From the NCBI GenBank assembly GCA_033675545.1, contig JAWDGP010005048.1, forward strand, positions 132,501 to 196,500: DNA of 64,000 nt, read 5' to 3'. Below are positions 1-10,930 of the stretch, piece after piece. The position numbers and the translations under genes are program-made. Source of the DNA: Elysia crispata (taxonomy: Eukaryota; Mollusca; Gastropoda; Plakobranchidae). Below the pieces are notes generated by a model that was not told the origin of the DNA, did not search any database, and saw only the letters and a program-made list of their open reading frames with translations. Each line of letters starts with the position of its first letter. The stretch's first letter is position 1.

Positions 1-433
1 TTACCTTAACAATCATTTCACTATTTCCTACATTCTGTCTTCAACTGTCTTCAAACCATCGAGATAAAATAAATTCTATACCTTGATCGACCAATTATCA
101 TCGTTAACTCGATGTACCTGCCTCAGATATTGGACTAAAAGCTCCAAGCCGTCCAATCATCCAAAATAATCTATAGGATTTTGTTCTGTGCCTGAAATGT
201 TGTAATAAGGTCTTCATCATGTTCATGCCATTATCTCTACCACCCCCCCCTTTTTTTCCCCTCCTCATTCCCCACATTTCTTTCTTTTTTTTTTTTTTAA
301 AGATTTCTTTCTGTTTATTTCAATTCGCTCATTTGGAGCTAGGATATCATGTTTTCTTATAATGCGCAAAAGTGGATGGGCAATAATTTCTTTTAAGGGT
401 TAAAGGCATTCTCTATCTAACACTCACACTTTC

Positions 434-531
<98 letters not shown>

Positions 532-597
532 CGACTCTCCCAAACAAAACTTGCTCTTGTTGCCGATAACCGAGTGCATATATCAGAGAATGCCCAT
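1..597 (+). repeat. Flank of a dispersed minisatellite-bearing repeat, copy 1
   Basis: This non-coding stretch has close relatives at 23700-24240 (same orientation) and at 54166-54354 plus 55680-56040 (inverted). Shared landmarks are the 'tcttcaactgtcttcaaacc' segment, a 'gagctaggat' segment, a CT-rich microsatellite, and a 'cttgctcttgttg' segment just before the minisatellite. In all three places it leads directly into 51-bp repeats, so flank and array travel together. No protein-coding potential is seen. The unit probably continues left of the window. Confidence 0.75.
434..528. repeat. (TGTC)n/(CT)n microsatellite
   Basis: About eight TGTC units pass into a pure CT run. The same position in the other copies of the flanking element also carries CT/GA-rich sequence, so it is part of that element. 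Confidence 0.95.
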
Positions 598-1876
598 AGT
601 GATCTGTCTATGATAGTTGACTATCACCCCAAATAAACCCATTACACCAATCATCTGTCTATGATAGTTGACTATCAACCCAAATAAACCCATTACACCA
701 ATCATCTGTCTATGATAGCTGACTATCACCCAAAATAAACGCATTACACCAATCATCTGTCTATAATAGTTGGCTATCACCCCAAATAAACCCATTGCTC
801 CCTTTATCTGTCTATGGCAGTTGATTATCACACCAAATAAACCCATTGCTTCCTTCATCTGTCTATGATAGATGACTATCACCCCCCTCCAAAAAAAAAC
901 CAAAAAAAACATTACTCCCTCCACCTGTCTATGATACTTGACTATGACCCCCCAAAAAAAATTGTTGCTTCATCTGTCTGTGATAGTTGACTATCATCCC
1001 ATAAAAAATCCATTTTTCCTTTCATCTATCTATGATAGTACTGGATTATCACCCGAAGTAAAACTATTACTCCCCTATCTATCTGTGATAGTGTACTATC
1101 TCAATGCTTCCTTTACCTGTTCTTAATAGTAGACTATCACTCCAAATAAACCCATTGCTCCCTTCACCTGTCTATGATAGTTGACTATCACCCCCAAAAA
1201 AACCACTGTTCCCTTCATCTGTCTGTGATAATTGGCTATCATCCGCTCAAAAAAACCTATTGCTCCCTTCACTTTTCTATGATAGTTGACTATCACCCAA
1301 AAAAACAATTTCTCCCTTCATTTTTCTATGATAGTTGACTATCACCTCAAATAAACCCATTGCTCCTTTCATCTGTCTATGATAGTTGGCTATGACCCCA
1401 AATAAACCCATTGCTCCCTTCACCTGTCTATGATAGTTGACTATCACCCAAACATTGCTTCCTTCATCTGTCCGTGATAGGTGGCTATTATCCCAAAAAA
1501 CCCATTGCTCCCTTCATCTATCTATGATAGTAGACTATGACCCCCAAAAAACCCATTACTACTTTCATCTGTCTATGACAGTTGACTATGACCCCAAATA
1601 AATCCATTGCTCCCTTCATCTGTCTGTGACAGTTGACTATCACCCCAAATAAATCCATTGCTCCCTTCATCTGTCTGTGACAGTTGACTATGACCCCAAA
1701 TAAATCCATCGCTCCCTTCATCTGTCTGTGACAGTTGACTATCACCCCAAATAAATCCATCGCTCCCTTCATCTGTCTGTGACAGTTGACTATCACCCCA
1801 AATAAATCCATTGCTCCCTTCATCTGTGTTTGATAGTTGACTATCCTGCCAAAAAATATCCATTACTCCCTTCATC
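598..1876. repeat. 51-bp minisatellite, array A (about 25 units)
   Basis: Units of about 51 bp (spacing confirmed at 1570 to 1621) read roughly 'cccattgctcccttcatctg', then a near-palindrome TGATAGTTGACTATCA, then 'ccccaaataaa'. Units are clearly diverged from one another, with small indels. The palindrome has a 7-bp stem and a TG loop and is kept in many units, unlike the core of the giant array at 24241-40448. Confidence 0.95.
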
Positions 1877-2647
1877 GAAAAAGGTGACGAAACAAACATG
1901 ACGGCCTCAAGTGAATCCTCATTTGGTTTACTCCTTTTATGACTGACTGCCTTCACTCCACCCCCTTCAACTTCCTTAAAAAAACAAAACAAAACAAAAA
2001 CAAAAAAAAAAAAAAACAAAAACCAAAAAAAAAAAAAAAATGCGTTCTGAACCTATAAACACCTCCTAGGATTTATGTGTGAAACCCCTTAAATCCCCGC
2101 TACCATTTTTAAACCTATCTTTTTAATAGAATATTAGTCGAAGATATATAAAAAAAAAAACATTTTGCATAGAAATAAAAAGTCATAATTAGAGATTTTC
2201 AAGGGATAGTTAAAGTAATGAAATTAAAAAAAAAAATTTAAACGTGAATAACATTTTTTAAAATTTTTTTCCTGAAAGTAAAAACTTGTTGAAATTTAAT
2301 AATGAATATCAAGGGTAAATTAGGTACCAATGTATTAATAGTAATGTGCTAGCTGTCACAACTCCATTGAAAAAAAAACCAAAACATTATTTTACATGTG
2401 AAAAAACGAAAGCTATATACTCGTAGATCTAGATCAGCGCATAAAAAGGCCTAGATTTATGTCAAAATCCAGTATTAATATCATTCAAGTTTCTACTGGT
2501 CTTTTTTGTGTTGGTGGATTATATTATTTTCATATTAAAAAAAAAACAGCAACAACAACAAAACAAAAAAAAAAGAAACACAACAAAAGAAAAGAAAACC
2601 TCCACAATGAAAAAAAAATTGAATCTCAAGATGTGTTTAACTTTCAG
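1877..2647. other. Spacer without recognisable gene
   Basis: AT-rich with A-runs at 1978-2040 and 2535-2580. Nothing convincing is coded. An ATG at 2459 opens 18 codons that could splice in phase (weak donor G|gtggat at 2514) to the lectin exon at 2648, but the hydrophobic stretch is poor and the related copy near 53840 differs by an indel, so a signal-peptide exon here is only a weak possibility. The end of this spacer (from about 2440) is repeated inverted at about 53665-53890. Confidence 0.5.
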
Positions 2648-2830
2648 ATTTTTCCTGCCCTCCTGGATGGATATTTTCAAAAGTCAAAAAGAATCGATAC
2701 CAAATTTCTGAAAGATGCCTTAAAGCTGTCACCTCACCTAAAAGTTTCGATAATGCGAGAAAAGAGTGTTGGGATAATGGTGGGCAGTTGATGGCGAAAT
2801 GGGAAGGGCAAATATTTCAGTACATCCTTG
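2648..2830 (+). CDS. Lectin exon 1: N-terminal part of the C-type lectin domain
   Basis: Acceptor ctttcag ends at 2647; donor is G|gtatgt at 2831. It encodes FSCPPGW and later KECWDNGGQL, typical of the first half of a long-form C-type lectin domain. The first two bases complete a codon from an unseen upstream exon, and the last base is the first of a codon. A diverged copy lies inverted at 53483-53662. Confidence 0.85.
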
Positions 2831-3185
2831 GTATGTTAAGAATGCTATTAAAACGATATTGCATAACAAATATTTACCCAATAATTTCATTATAAAAAAA
2901 AAAAAACGTGGGAGAAAATTGACACGGTTTCAAAAATTTAAAACATTGTACAAGTTGTAAAATTTCTTTATGTTTCTCTTTTGCTTTTAAACTCTGCCTT
3001 TTATCTGTCTTTGTCTTACTATCTATGTTTTCCTTTCATCCTTATCTCTATTTCTATCTTCTTCTTCTTCTTCTTCTTCTTCTTCTTCTTCTTCTTCTTC
3101 TTCTTCTTCTTCTTCTTCTTCTTCTTCTTCTTCTTCTTCTTCTTCTTCTTCTTCTTCTTCTTCTTCTTCTTCTTCTTCTTCTTCT

Positions 3186-3220
<35 letters not shown>

Positions 3221-3707
3221 TTCCTCTTCTTCTTCTTCTTTTCTTCTTCTTCTTCTTCTTCTTCTTCTTCTTCTTCTTCTTCTTCTTCTTCTTCTTCTTC
3301 TTCTTTTCTTCTTCTTCTTCTTCTTCTTCTCCTTCTTCCTCTTCTTCTTCTTCTCTTTTATTCCTATCTCTCCTTCTACTTTTTTATAAGAGCTTTTTTT
3401 TTGCAAAACTAACAGTGAAAGCCATACTTCTTTCATTTTTCATTAAGTTTGAAACACGGGAGTTTAACAAGAGATTTTCTACTTTGACATTGTTTTTTTT
3501 TTTTGACAGATAACAAGATGATTGATCAAGATGCGTATTGGATTGGCATTAGGTATAATAAGGCACAAAATTTTGCCGAGTTTCTTAATGATTTTGAACA
3601 GGTAAATATTTTCAATTTTTTTAAGGAAGTGCTGGTTAGGTATAACGATTTTCTTGTATGATAATATAATGTTGATAACTGACAGTTACTATTCTCACTG
3701 GTTATCA

Positions 3708-3749
<42 letters not shown>

Positions 3750-5439
3750 AAGTCTATGTGAATCGGACGGAAAAAAGATGTAACATATCACACTCTGATC
3801 ATTCGAAAATTTACATTTTCAAAATTGTATCAATGTATAAACAGACACAACAATGCTAAAATTACTCTGACAGGAGATTTCCAAATCCTCATTTTGCTAC
3901 ACAATAATTTGTATTTTGGTGTATTGAACTGTGGACGATATCAATTTTTTTTTTTGAGAAATTCGCATTAAGGCTATTGTTAAAAAAGATAAACCATAGC
4001 AACCATTGACAATTTAACTTAAACTTAAATCGATATGTAACGTTACTGTTAATACCACAGTATATGTCCATCTTAATGTAATAAGTGTAAGATAAATCGA
4101 AACATGTGGCGAATATTTATTTAAATTTTAATCAACTCACTATAAATACAATCATTTAAGCCTTAAAGTAGTGAAGTATAAGATTTTATGTATTATATTC
4201 AATACAGCTTTGAAAATTATGCAAACTAAGATGGCTCCTTAGGCTAATAAGCAGAAGTTTTTAAGTAAAATTAAAGAAAAAGAGAACATAATATTGGTCT
4301 TTAACTTTCTAATATGCCCTATTGCATCTTTTTTCCTTGAATATGATAATATTCATATTGCATTTATATTTATCTATGAAACTGGTAGGGTTTTAAGAAA
4401 TGTTGCTCTCCCTGTTGTAGATTATTTCAATCCAATTTTGCTTTTTTAACTTCATGATTATGCTACAATGTGTAAGTTGAATATCGTTATCATAAAAAAG
4501 TATGGTAATTTTTAGAGACACTTAAAACTGTTAAGTTAATAATATAATAGTATTAGTTTATGTAAAGTTCTTTGAGCCTCTGAGAGAGATAAGTATCAAT
4601 AAACAATATGTACATTATTTTTATATGTTAGAAGTTCTTGTAAATTGTTTTAATGCACCGCAAACATGATTTCTTGAGCATGAACCACAAAATATGAGTT
4701 TCTAAAATAGATGAGGTTATTTTTGCAGACAGTAACACAAACTGATGAAGACAGGTATTTATGTATGTCCTATCACAAAAGAAAACGCCAGGTCTTTTTG
4801 CCTTGTTCAGAGGAATTGCCTTTCCTTTGTGAAGCTCGCCCAGGTAAATACAACTGATCAAGCTTCTATTCAGCAATCAATTATTTTTTCAGTCACTCTA
4901 ACCGCTGGTAATTTTCCCTTCCCTTTTTAAATCACAAACGATACTCTCACCAATATTTGTTGAAAAAAAATCGATTATTTAAAACTTATTCATGTAGAGG
5001 ACTTTATGATCTTAGCGTTTCAGATATGGAAATGATCTACGTGTCATTATTTTGTAATGACCTACAGTACTGAGGGTAATATTCCCCGAGCTTTAGCCCG
5101 TAATGTGCGGGTGGAGTAGAGTTTTGTACAAAAATGTAACGTTCAAAATCTCAATGTGCACGGCCCTCTTCATGATTGATAGTTAAACTGCATCGTGTTT
5201 TTACGAAAAAGCTAAAAAGAACGAAACTTATTATAAGCCAGCATGTTGGTTTTGTATGGAGAGATGGTTGAGGTGTTTAGAAATACCCATGATTCACAGT
5301 TGTGGCTGGGCCAAAATAAGACGGTCAGAACACTGCGGGAACTAGAGCAGGTCACTTAAAAAAAAAGGGGGGGGGAGGAAAAATTTATTTACGGAAGGAA
5401 AACAAGCAAATGAAGGAGGATGATAGAAAAGAAAAGAAC

Positions 5440-5488
<49 letters not shown>

Positions 5489-8400
5489 GAGAGGTAGACA
5501 CACAAACAAACAGAAGGATAGAGAGAGGCGGCTAAGCAGAGAGCCAAAGAATAGAGAAAGTGAAAAAAGACCGGAGGGAAAAAGAGACAGACGAGAAAGA
5601 ATAATATTGAGGTTGATATCGTATCAAGTATTGTTCAAATATTTCAATATGTTTTTTTTTTTCAGAAATTCTTAGGATCTGTGGAGAATAAACAGATCTC
5701 TCAATTTCTTCATTGAAAAAAGAAACCACTTTTTGCAATTATAAATTCCAATGAAAATTTGTTAGCATAATCAGCATAGTAGGAAGATGGCGTGTATAAT
5801 TGGGCATATAATTTTAAAGAAATGTGTCTCCCAAATGTTTTTATTTTTTTGCAAAAGAAAAACAATGAATGAATGGAGTGCTCTTTTCGAACAGAGTGTG
5901 ACAGCAAAACGTATGGGGCGAAATGTTCAAAACGCTGCAGCCCGTATTGTGGCGGTGAAGATAAAGCTTGCAACAACATGAATGGATCGTGTGTCTACGG
6001 TTGTGTCGATGGGTTTGAAGGAGAGTTGTGTGATAGAGGTAAGGATTGCAACAATGGAAACAATATCAGAATTCACGTGGTATAAGTCTGTGTTCCTTCT
6101 ATAAACTTTTATGCCTGATTTAAGTTAAATTGAAATATGCCAAAACATATTCATAAAAAGTTCTTATATCAAAATAAAAAGCCACCCAAAGAGCCGTTTA
6201 TGCATGATATATCCGTCCTTATTTTTAGACTTTCTCGGAACGTGTGTACGAACTTGTGCTTTTGACACGATTAATAAATACCGGAAGCGTTTTTTTTTCT
6301 TTTATAGCAGAGTGTGGCAACAACTCGTATGGAGCGAAATGTTCAAATAACTGCAGCCCCTACTGTGGTGGTAGAGACAAAGTTTGCAACAACATAAATG
6401 GATCGTGTGTTGATGGTTGCGTTGATGGGTATCAAGGAGAGTTGTGTGACAGAAGTGAGGAGCTTCTAATAGAAAAAAGAATCATCCAAGTATACGCCCA
6501 GATTTAGGATGATTTCGTTTCCAAATTTTATATATTAGATTAAAAAAAGTCAATTTTCCCATCTTCAAACTCTTCATTATTTGTCAGAGGAATCGAAAAA
6601 GTATAATAAATGGTTAATAGACATTTCTTTTATTTGAAATGTTTTCATAATATTATCAAATTTGCAGTGTGCACAAAAATTGAAAGAAAGAAAGAATAAG
6701 TTCATAGTAAGTTGAAAAAAATTGATATATAAATGATCTAAAAATGGACAATTATTTCTTAAAAATTTTGATGAATTAAAAATACTAAAAAATTTATTTT
6801 TATGATAAAATATTTTTATCAAACTGTCAAGAAATTTGAGCTTCAAAGCACGAATAAGTCACACAATGCAATTTGAAGCGAAAAAATATATTTTTTTAAA
6901 TCTATAAGAAACAAAATCATTTGATTTATATGTCTACTTTATACCAGTGTGCACAAGATTTCAAAGTAAAAAAAAAAATTGTCCAGCTGTTTTTTTTTTG
7001 TTTTTTTTTTGTTTGTTTTTTTTGGGGGGGGGGGGTTGGGTTTTTTTTTTTTTGCGGAAGAGAAGAAAACGGACAGAAAGTAAAACTATTTATCTTAAAC
7101 AGAGTGTGACAACAAGACATACGGAGTAAAATGTTCAAAACGCTGCAGCCCATATTGTGGCGGTGAAGACAAAGCTTGCAACAACATGAATGGATCGTGT
7201 GTCTACGGTTGTGTCGATGGGTTTGAAGGAGAGTTGTGTGATAGAGGTAAGGATTGCAGCAATGAAACAATATGAGGCAACTAAAGAGTCATTTATGAAT
7301 AATATATCTTTTTTATTTGGGGAATTTCCAAAAATATAAGTATGAACGTATTTTTTAAACGCTTGAAAATACAAAACAAATGTTCTTTTACAACAGAATG
7401 TAGCAACAAGACATATGGAGTGAAATGTTCAAAAGGCTGCAGCCAGCATTGTGGTGGTAAAGATAAAGCTTGCAACAACATCAATGGATCTTGTGTCTAC
7501 GGTTGTGTTGACGGGTTTGAAGGAGAGTTGTGTGATAGCAGTAAGGCTCTTATAAATATGTTAAAATACAAATCTTATTTGGACCTTGTGAAATGTAAAA
7601 ACTAAAAAACAGATATAAAGCGTCCACAAATTAATGAACATCTTCTATTTTTTTCTGCAGGATCGACAAGAAATGAGTAATAAAAAACAATAACAAACAA
7701 ACAAAAAAGATAGAATAAAATAAGATCTTAAAATAGTTCAGTACTTTTTAAATTTTACCATTAACTTTAAAAAAATGGAACTTAAAAATAAATTTAAGAA
7801 ATTAATAACAAAACCACAGGATTTTGTTTTTTTAAAGTATCGTTAAAGTCAATTAAAATCGAAGAAAAAGAAAACTTCCAAAGGAGACAAAAAATTATCG
7901 AACTACCAATACTCCTATTGAAGATTTTTTTAACCAAGCAGCAAAAATTCACTAATTTGAAAATTTAGAATTCAGAAATGTCAAGGTCGGCACCAATATG
8001 GAATGTGTCATCAAAAGCTAACACAGACACAAAAGAAAGACACACACACATACAAAAGTTGGATTATTCTTAATCTTTGTATAAACTCTTCCCAAATCTT
8101 GGTACGAACTATTTAGAAAACTGCAGCTTCTTTTATGCTGGCGCGAATAACTCTAATGAAAGAGTGGGTGGATCGCGAGAAATACCTTATAAACCAACAC
8201 GTTTACACACTGACGTGCATAAAATGTTCACACATCGATGGAATTGCTCGCATTGTTTGTGAAATGACAACAAAAAAAAGTTTAATGCAGACAGAACTAC
8301 AATATACAACTTAAAAACACTAGGAGGTTTAGCCATAAGTTAATGCACCTCACACGAAAAAAAAATCAACAACAAAAATCACAAACTTTACGAGCTAATT

Positions 8401-10003
8401 GACAACAGACTCTGAAATGGATAAAATCATTCATTTTTTATATCGAAAAATCATGATAAAAACACTTCCGTATGGGAAGGAGCTTCGTGTGATGATGGTG
8501 GAAAGGGATAAATGAAAGAGATACAAACTGACAAACGCTCATTTGGATATCACTCTTTAAAATTTCGATAACCTGTTAATAACTATAAATTTTTCTTGTA
8601 AAAAAGAGAACACGACTAAGCAGTAGAAATGTCCTATAAGAGTAGGGCCAAGGTGAAATATGTTTTAAAAGAGTAAGGCATAGCTTTGCCAGTATAGGTG
8701 GACATCAAGAGAGTTTTAGGTATAGTTGAACTTATAACTTGAATTGAGACAAGAATATTAAACTTGAACATGTAAAAAGTCAGCGCGTCTAATTCGATCA
8801 TTTCAGTATTAAAAAAATATTTAGGTATTGTTTTTTTTTTCGATCTGTAAACCATTTTTAATGTCACAACTTGTTTGTTTAACAGAAAAACCCAATGAAA
8901 CTCAGAGAGTCGTTAATCGTCACAAGAAGTTTATTTATAGCCATGCGGCCATCATCTCCTCCATAGCGTTTGTACTGGCCGTTCTTATTGCATTTCTCCT
9001 CCTGCCTAAAGTGTGAGTATAATGACACAGTGTACGCTGCTCTGTAAAACGATGGTCAATGTTTTTCAGTTACGGAATAGTTTCAATTAGATTAATTGGT
9101 CAAATTATTTGAAACTGTAAAATAAAACAAGTAACGCGACCGTTAGGTGTTAATGAATTTTTGAAAATCTTTTAATTTTTCATATTTGATTTTTTGTTGT
9201 TGTTGTTGTTTTTTGTTTTTGTTTTTTTTTTGTTATACAATTTTTTACAATATGGTAGTATTGTTTATTTTTTTTTCAATTATGTGCTTTTCTTGTGCGG
9301 AAAATCCTTTATGGACATACTTGTTCAGAATAAAATGAACAGTTTTTTTTTCCCAGCTCTCAGTGTCTACATCAATAAATTACCTGGTTTTTTTACACAC
9401 ATCCTTTTTTTCTTGTGATTTTTTTTATGTTTTTCATGCATTTAAATGTGTAGTTTTTTTTTTGTACAATTGGTAGTTTGTCAAAATGTGTAAAATCTTG
9501 CATGCTTTTTGTAGGATAACATTCTCGATATAGAGCAAAACTTTTTTCCAGTGCGGGTAATACATTTAATGTAATTTCAATACCAATTAAAGATACTAAT
9601 TTTATATATATATATATTAAAAGAAAAACCGGAAAGTCTGACACTAAATATTTTACTATTTATCAAATGCGTCTAAACTTAAAACAGAAAAAATACATAA
9701 AATTTTCAACACAATTCTTAAACTTGTATAAATTGAACGCCCTAGTGTTAGATCTACAACAATTCATTTTACAAAACTGGTGAATTTTTACACTATTTCA
9801 TTTGAGGTGTTTTTTTTTTTCACCTCTTATGTTATAAGTTGAATAGAATAATTTAAAGTATATAATAATCAGGAGTCATTATAACAGCTTTCTCCAATAA
9901 TTTTTGTAATCACCTCGTACATCCCATTTGATTCTGCAGGAGATCCGCTGAAGAGAGATTATCTCGATATACCAGCTCCATGGAACAAGAAGATCAGTTT
10001 TAA
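2648..10003 (+). CDS. C-type lectin / 4x EGF-like / single-pass membrane protein (9 exons, 5' end missing)
   Basis: I assembled nine exons, all with AG acceptors and GT donors: 2648-2830, 3510-3601, 4729-4843, 5895-6038, 6311-6454, 7103-7246, 7397-7540, 8886-9012 and 9940-10003. Their sum, 1157 bp, keeps one open frame (384 residues plus stop). Domains in order are a C-type lectin domain (residues about 1-130; starts CPPGW, contains YWIGIR, ends CSEELPFLCEARP), four 48-residue EGF-like modules with eight cysteines each (MEGF/SREC-like spacing), a short stalk, one hydrophobic helix (SSIAFVLAVLIAFLLL) and a tail of about 22 residues ending EQEDQF. The lectin domain lacks a clear EPN/QPD plus WND sugar-binding set, so classical calcium-dependent sugar binding is doubtful. 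A cell-surface recognition or adhesion role is inferred from the architecture. The signal-peptide exon is not identified; it may lie in or before the spacer to the left. Confidence 0.85.
3058..3356. repeat. (TTC)n repeat in lectin intron 1
   Basis: A nearly pure TTC run of about 100 triplets, interrupted by a few TCC or TTTC units, lies 150 bp upstream of lectin exon 2. The inverted copy of this intron has (GAA)n at the same place (53083-53270). The long phenylalanine, leucine or serine reading frames across it are an effect of the repeat. Confidence 0.97.
3510..3601 (+). CDS. Lectin exon 2: central C-type lectin domain
   Basis: Acceptor ttttgacag ends at 3509; donor is CAG|gtaaat. It encodes the lectin hallmark YWIGIR. 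It joins exon 1 through a split GAT codon and ends in phase 0. Confidence 0.85.
3711..3747. repeat. (GT)n microsatellite
   Basis: About 18 GT units in the intron between lectin exons 2 and 3. Confidence 0.95.
4729..4843 (+). CDS. Lectin exon 3: C-terminal part of the C-type lectin domain
   Basis: Acceptor tttttgcag ends at 4728; donor is CAG|gtaaat. It encodes YLCMSY and ends LPCSEELPFLCEARP, the last cysteine pair of the lectin fold. It ends in phase 1, matching the symmetric phase-1 EGF exons that follow. Confidence 0.85.
5446..5493. repeat. (GA)n microsatellite
   Basis: Runs of GA in the 1051-bp intron before EGF exon 1; the intron is otherwise unremarkable AT-rich sequence. Confidence 0.93.
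5895..6038 (+). CDS. EGF-like exon 1
   Basis: A 144-bp symmetric phase 1-1 exon (acceptor cgaacag, donor AG|gtaagg) encoding one EGF-like module with eight cysteines and the pattern ECD-YG-KCS-CSPYCGG-KACNN-NGSC-GC-DG-GELCD. It is nearly identical to EGF exon 3, and the sequence after the donor is also similar, which indicates exon duplication together with intron sequence. Confidence 0.9.
6311..6454 (+). CDS. EGF-like exon 2
   Basis: A 144-bp phase 1-1 exon (acceptor ttatagcag, donor AA|gtgagg). All eight cysteines are kept. It is the most diverged of the four (NNSYGAKCSNN; VDGYQGELC). Confidence 0.9.
7103..7246 (+). CDS. EGF-like exon 3
   Basis: A 144-bp phase 1-1 exon (acceptor cttaaacag, donor AG|gtaagg). 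Its protein differs from EGF exon 1 at only a couple of residues, so it is a recent duplicate. Confidence 0.9.
7397..7540 (+). CDS. EGF-like exon 4
   Basis: A 144-bp phase 1-1 exon (acceptor tacaacag, donor CA|gtaagg). It carries SQHCGGKDKACNN where exons 1 and 3 have SPYCGGEDKACNN. It splices in frame to the transmembrane exon at 8886, or possibly to a short alternative exon at 7661. Confidence 0.9.
7661..7680 (+). CDS. Possible alternative terminal exon for a secreted form
   Basis: A good acceptor (tttttttctgcag, ending at 7660) is followed, in the phase left open by EGF exon 4, by codons for RSTRNE and a TAA at 7678-7680. AATAAA motifs overlap at 7679 and lie near 7713. Use of this exon would give a protein without the membrane helix. 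The tract is AT-rich, so the acceptor and polyA motifs could be chance. Confidence 0.3.
7681..8885. other. Intron before the transmembrane exon; nothing else seen
   Basis: AT-rich, with no supported exon, RNA gene or mobile element. Confidence 0.6.
8886..9012 (+). CDS. Transmembrane exon
   Basis: Acceptor gtttaacag, donor GT|gtgagt. It encodes a polar stalk (KPNETQRVVNRHKKFIYSH) and the hydrophobic helix SSIAFVLAVLIAFLLL. NET is a potential N-glycosylation site in the stalk. It ends in phase 2. Confidence 0.85.
9940..10003 (+). CDS. Last exon: cytoplasmic tail and stop
   Basis: Acceptor gattctgcag ends at 9939. After a split GTG codon it encodes RSAEERLSRYTSSMEQEDQF and TAA (10001-10003). 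From about 9958 this exon is itself the first unit of the 74-bp tandem array that follows. Confidence 0.82.
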
Positions 10004-10930
10004 AATGAGGAAATATGTGGTGACAACTTGTATTATCTCGATATACCAGCTCCATGGAACAAGAAGATCAGTTTTAAAATGAGGAAATATGTGGTGACAA
10101 CTTGTATTATCTCGATATACCAGCTCCATGGAACAAGAAGATCAGTTTTAAAATGAGGAAATATGTGGTGGCAACTTGTATTATCTCGATATACCAGCTC
10201 CATGGAACAAGAAGATCAGTTTTAAAATGAGGAAATATGTGGTGGCAACTTGTATTATCTCGATATACCAGCTCCATGGAACAAGAAGATCAGTTTTAAA
10301 ATGAGGAAATATGTGGTGACAACTTGTATTATCTCGATATACCAGCTCCATGGAACAAGAAGATCAGTTTTAAAATGAGGAAATATATGGTGACAACTTG
10401 TATTATCTCGATATACCAGCTCCATGGAACAAGAAGATCAGTTTTAAAATGAGGAAATATGTGGTGGCAACTTGTATTATCTCGATATACCAGCTCCATG
10501 GAACAAGAAGATCAGTTTAAAAATGAGGAAATATGTGGTGACAACTAGTATTATCTCGATATACCAGCTCCATGGAACAAGAAGATCAGTTTTAAAATGA
10601 GGAAATATGTGGTGACAACTTGTATTATCTCGATATACCAGCTCCATGGAACAAGAAGATCAGTTTTAAAATGAGGAAATATGTGGTGACAACTTGTATT
10701 ATCTCGATATACCAGCTCCATGGAACAAGAAGATCAGTTTTAAAATGAGGAAATATATGGTGACAACTTGTATTATCTCGATATACCAGCTCCATGGAAC
10801 AAGAAGATCAGTTTTAAAATGAGGAAATATGTGGTGACAACTTGTATTATCTCGATATACCAGTTCCGTGGAACAAGAAGATCAGTTTTAAAATGAGGAA
10901 ATATGTGGTGACAACTTGTATTATCTCGAT
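9958..10930 (+). repeat. 74-bp tandem array made from the lectin gene's last exon (13 units)
   Basis: Unit start points at 9961 and 10035 give a 74-bp period; 13 units follow with few substitutions (tgacaac/tggcaac, atgtgg/atatgg). Each contains the last 14 codons and stop of the membrane protein plus about 30 bp of 3' UTR, bounded by 'attatctcgat'. The first unit is the real exon; the rest lie in what would be the 3' UTR. Confidence 0.95.

Noticed and set aside
2459-2791. Single 110-residue gene starting at 2459
   Set aside because: The frame conflicts with the clear lectin exon at 2648-2830 in another frame. A spliced use of the first 18 codons remains only a weak possibility.
3023-3513. 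Poly-Phe, poly-Leu, poly-Glu and poly-Arg reading frames
   Set aside because: Translations of the TTC/GAA tract within an intron.
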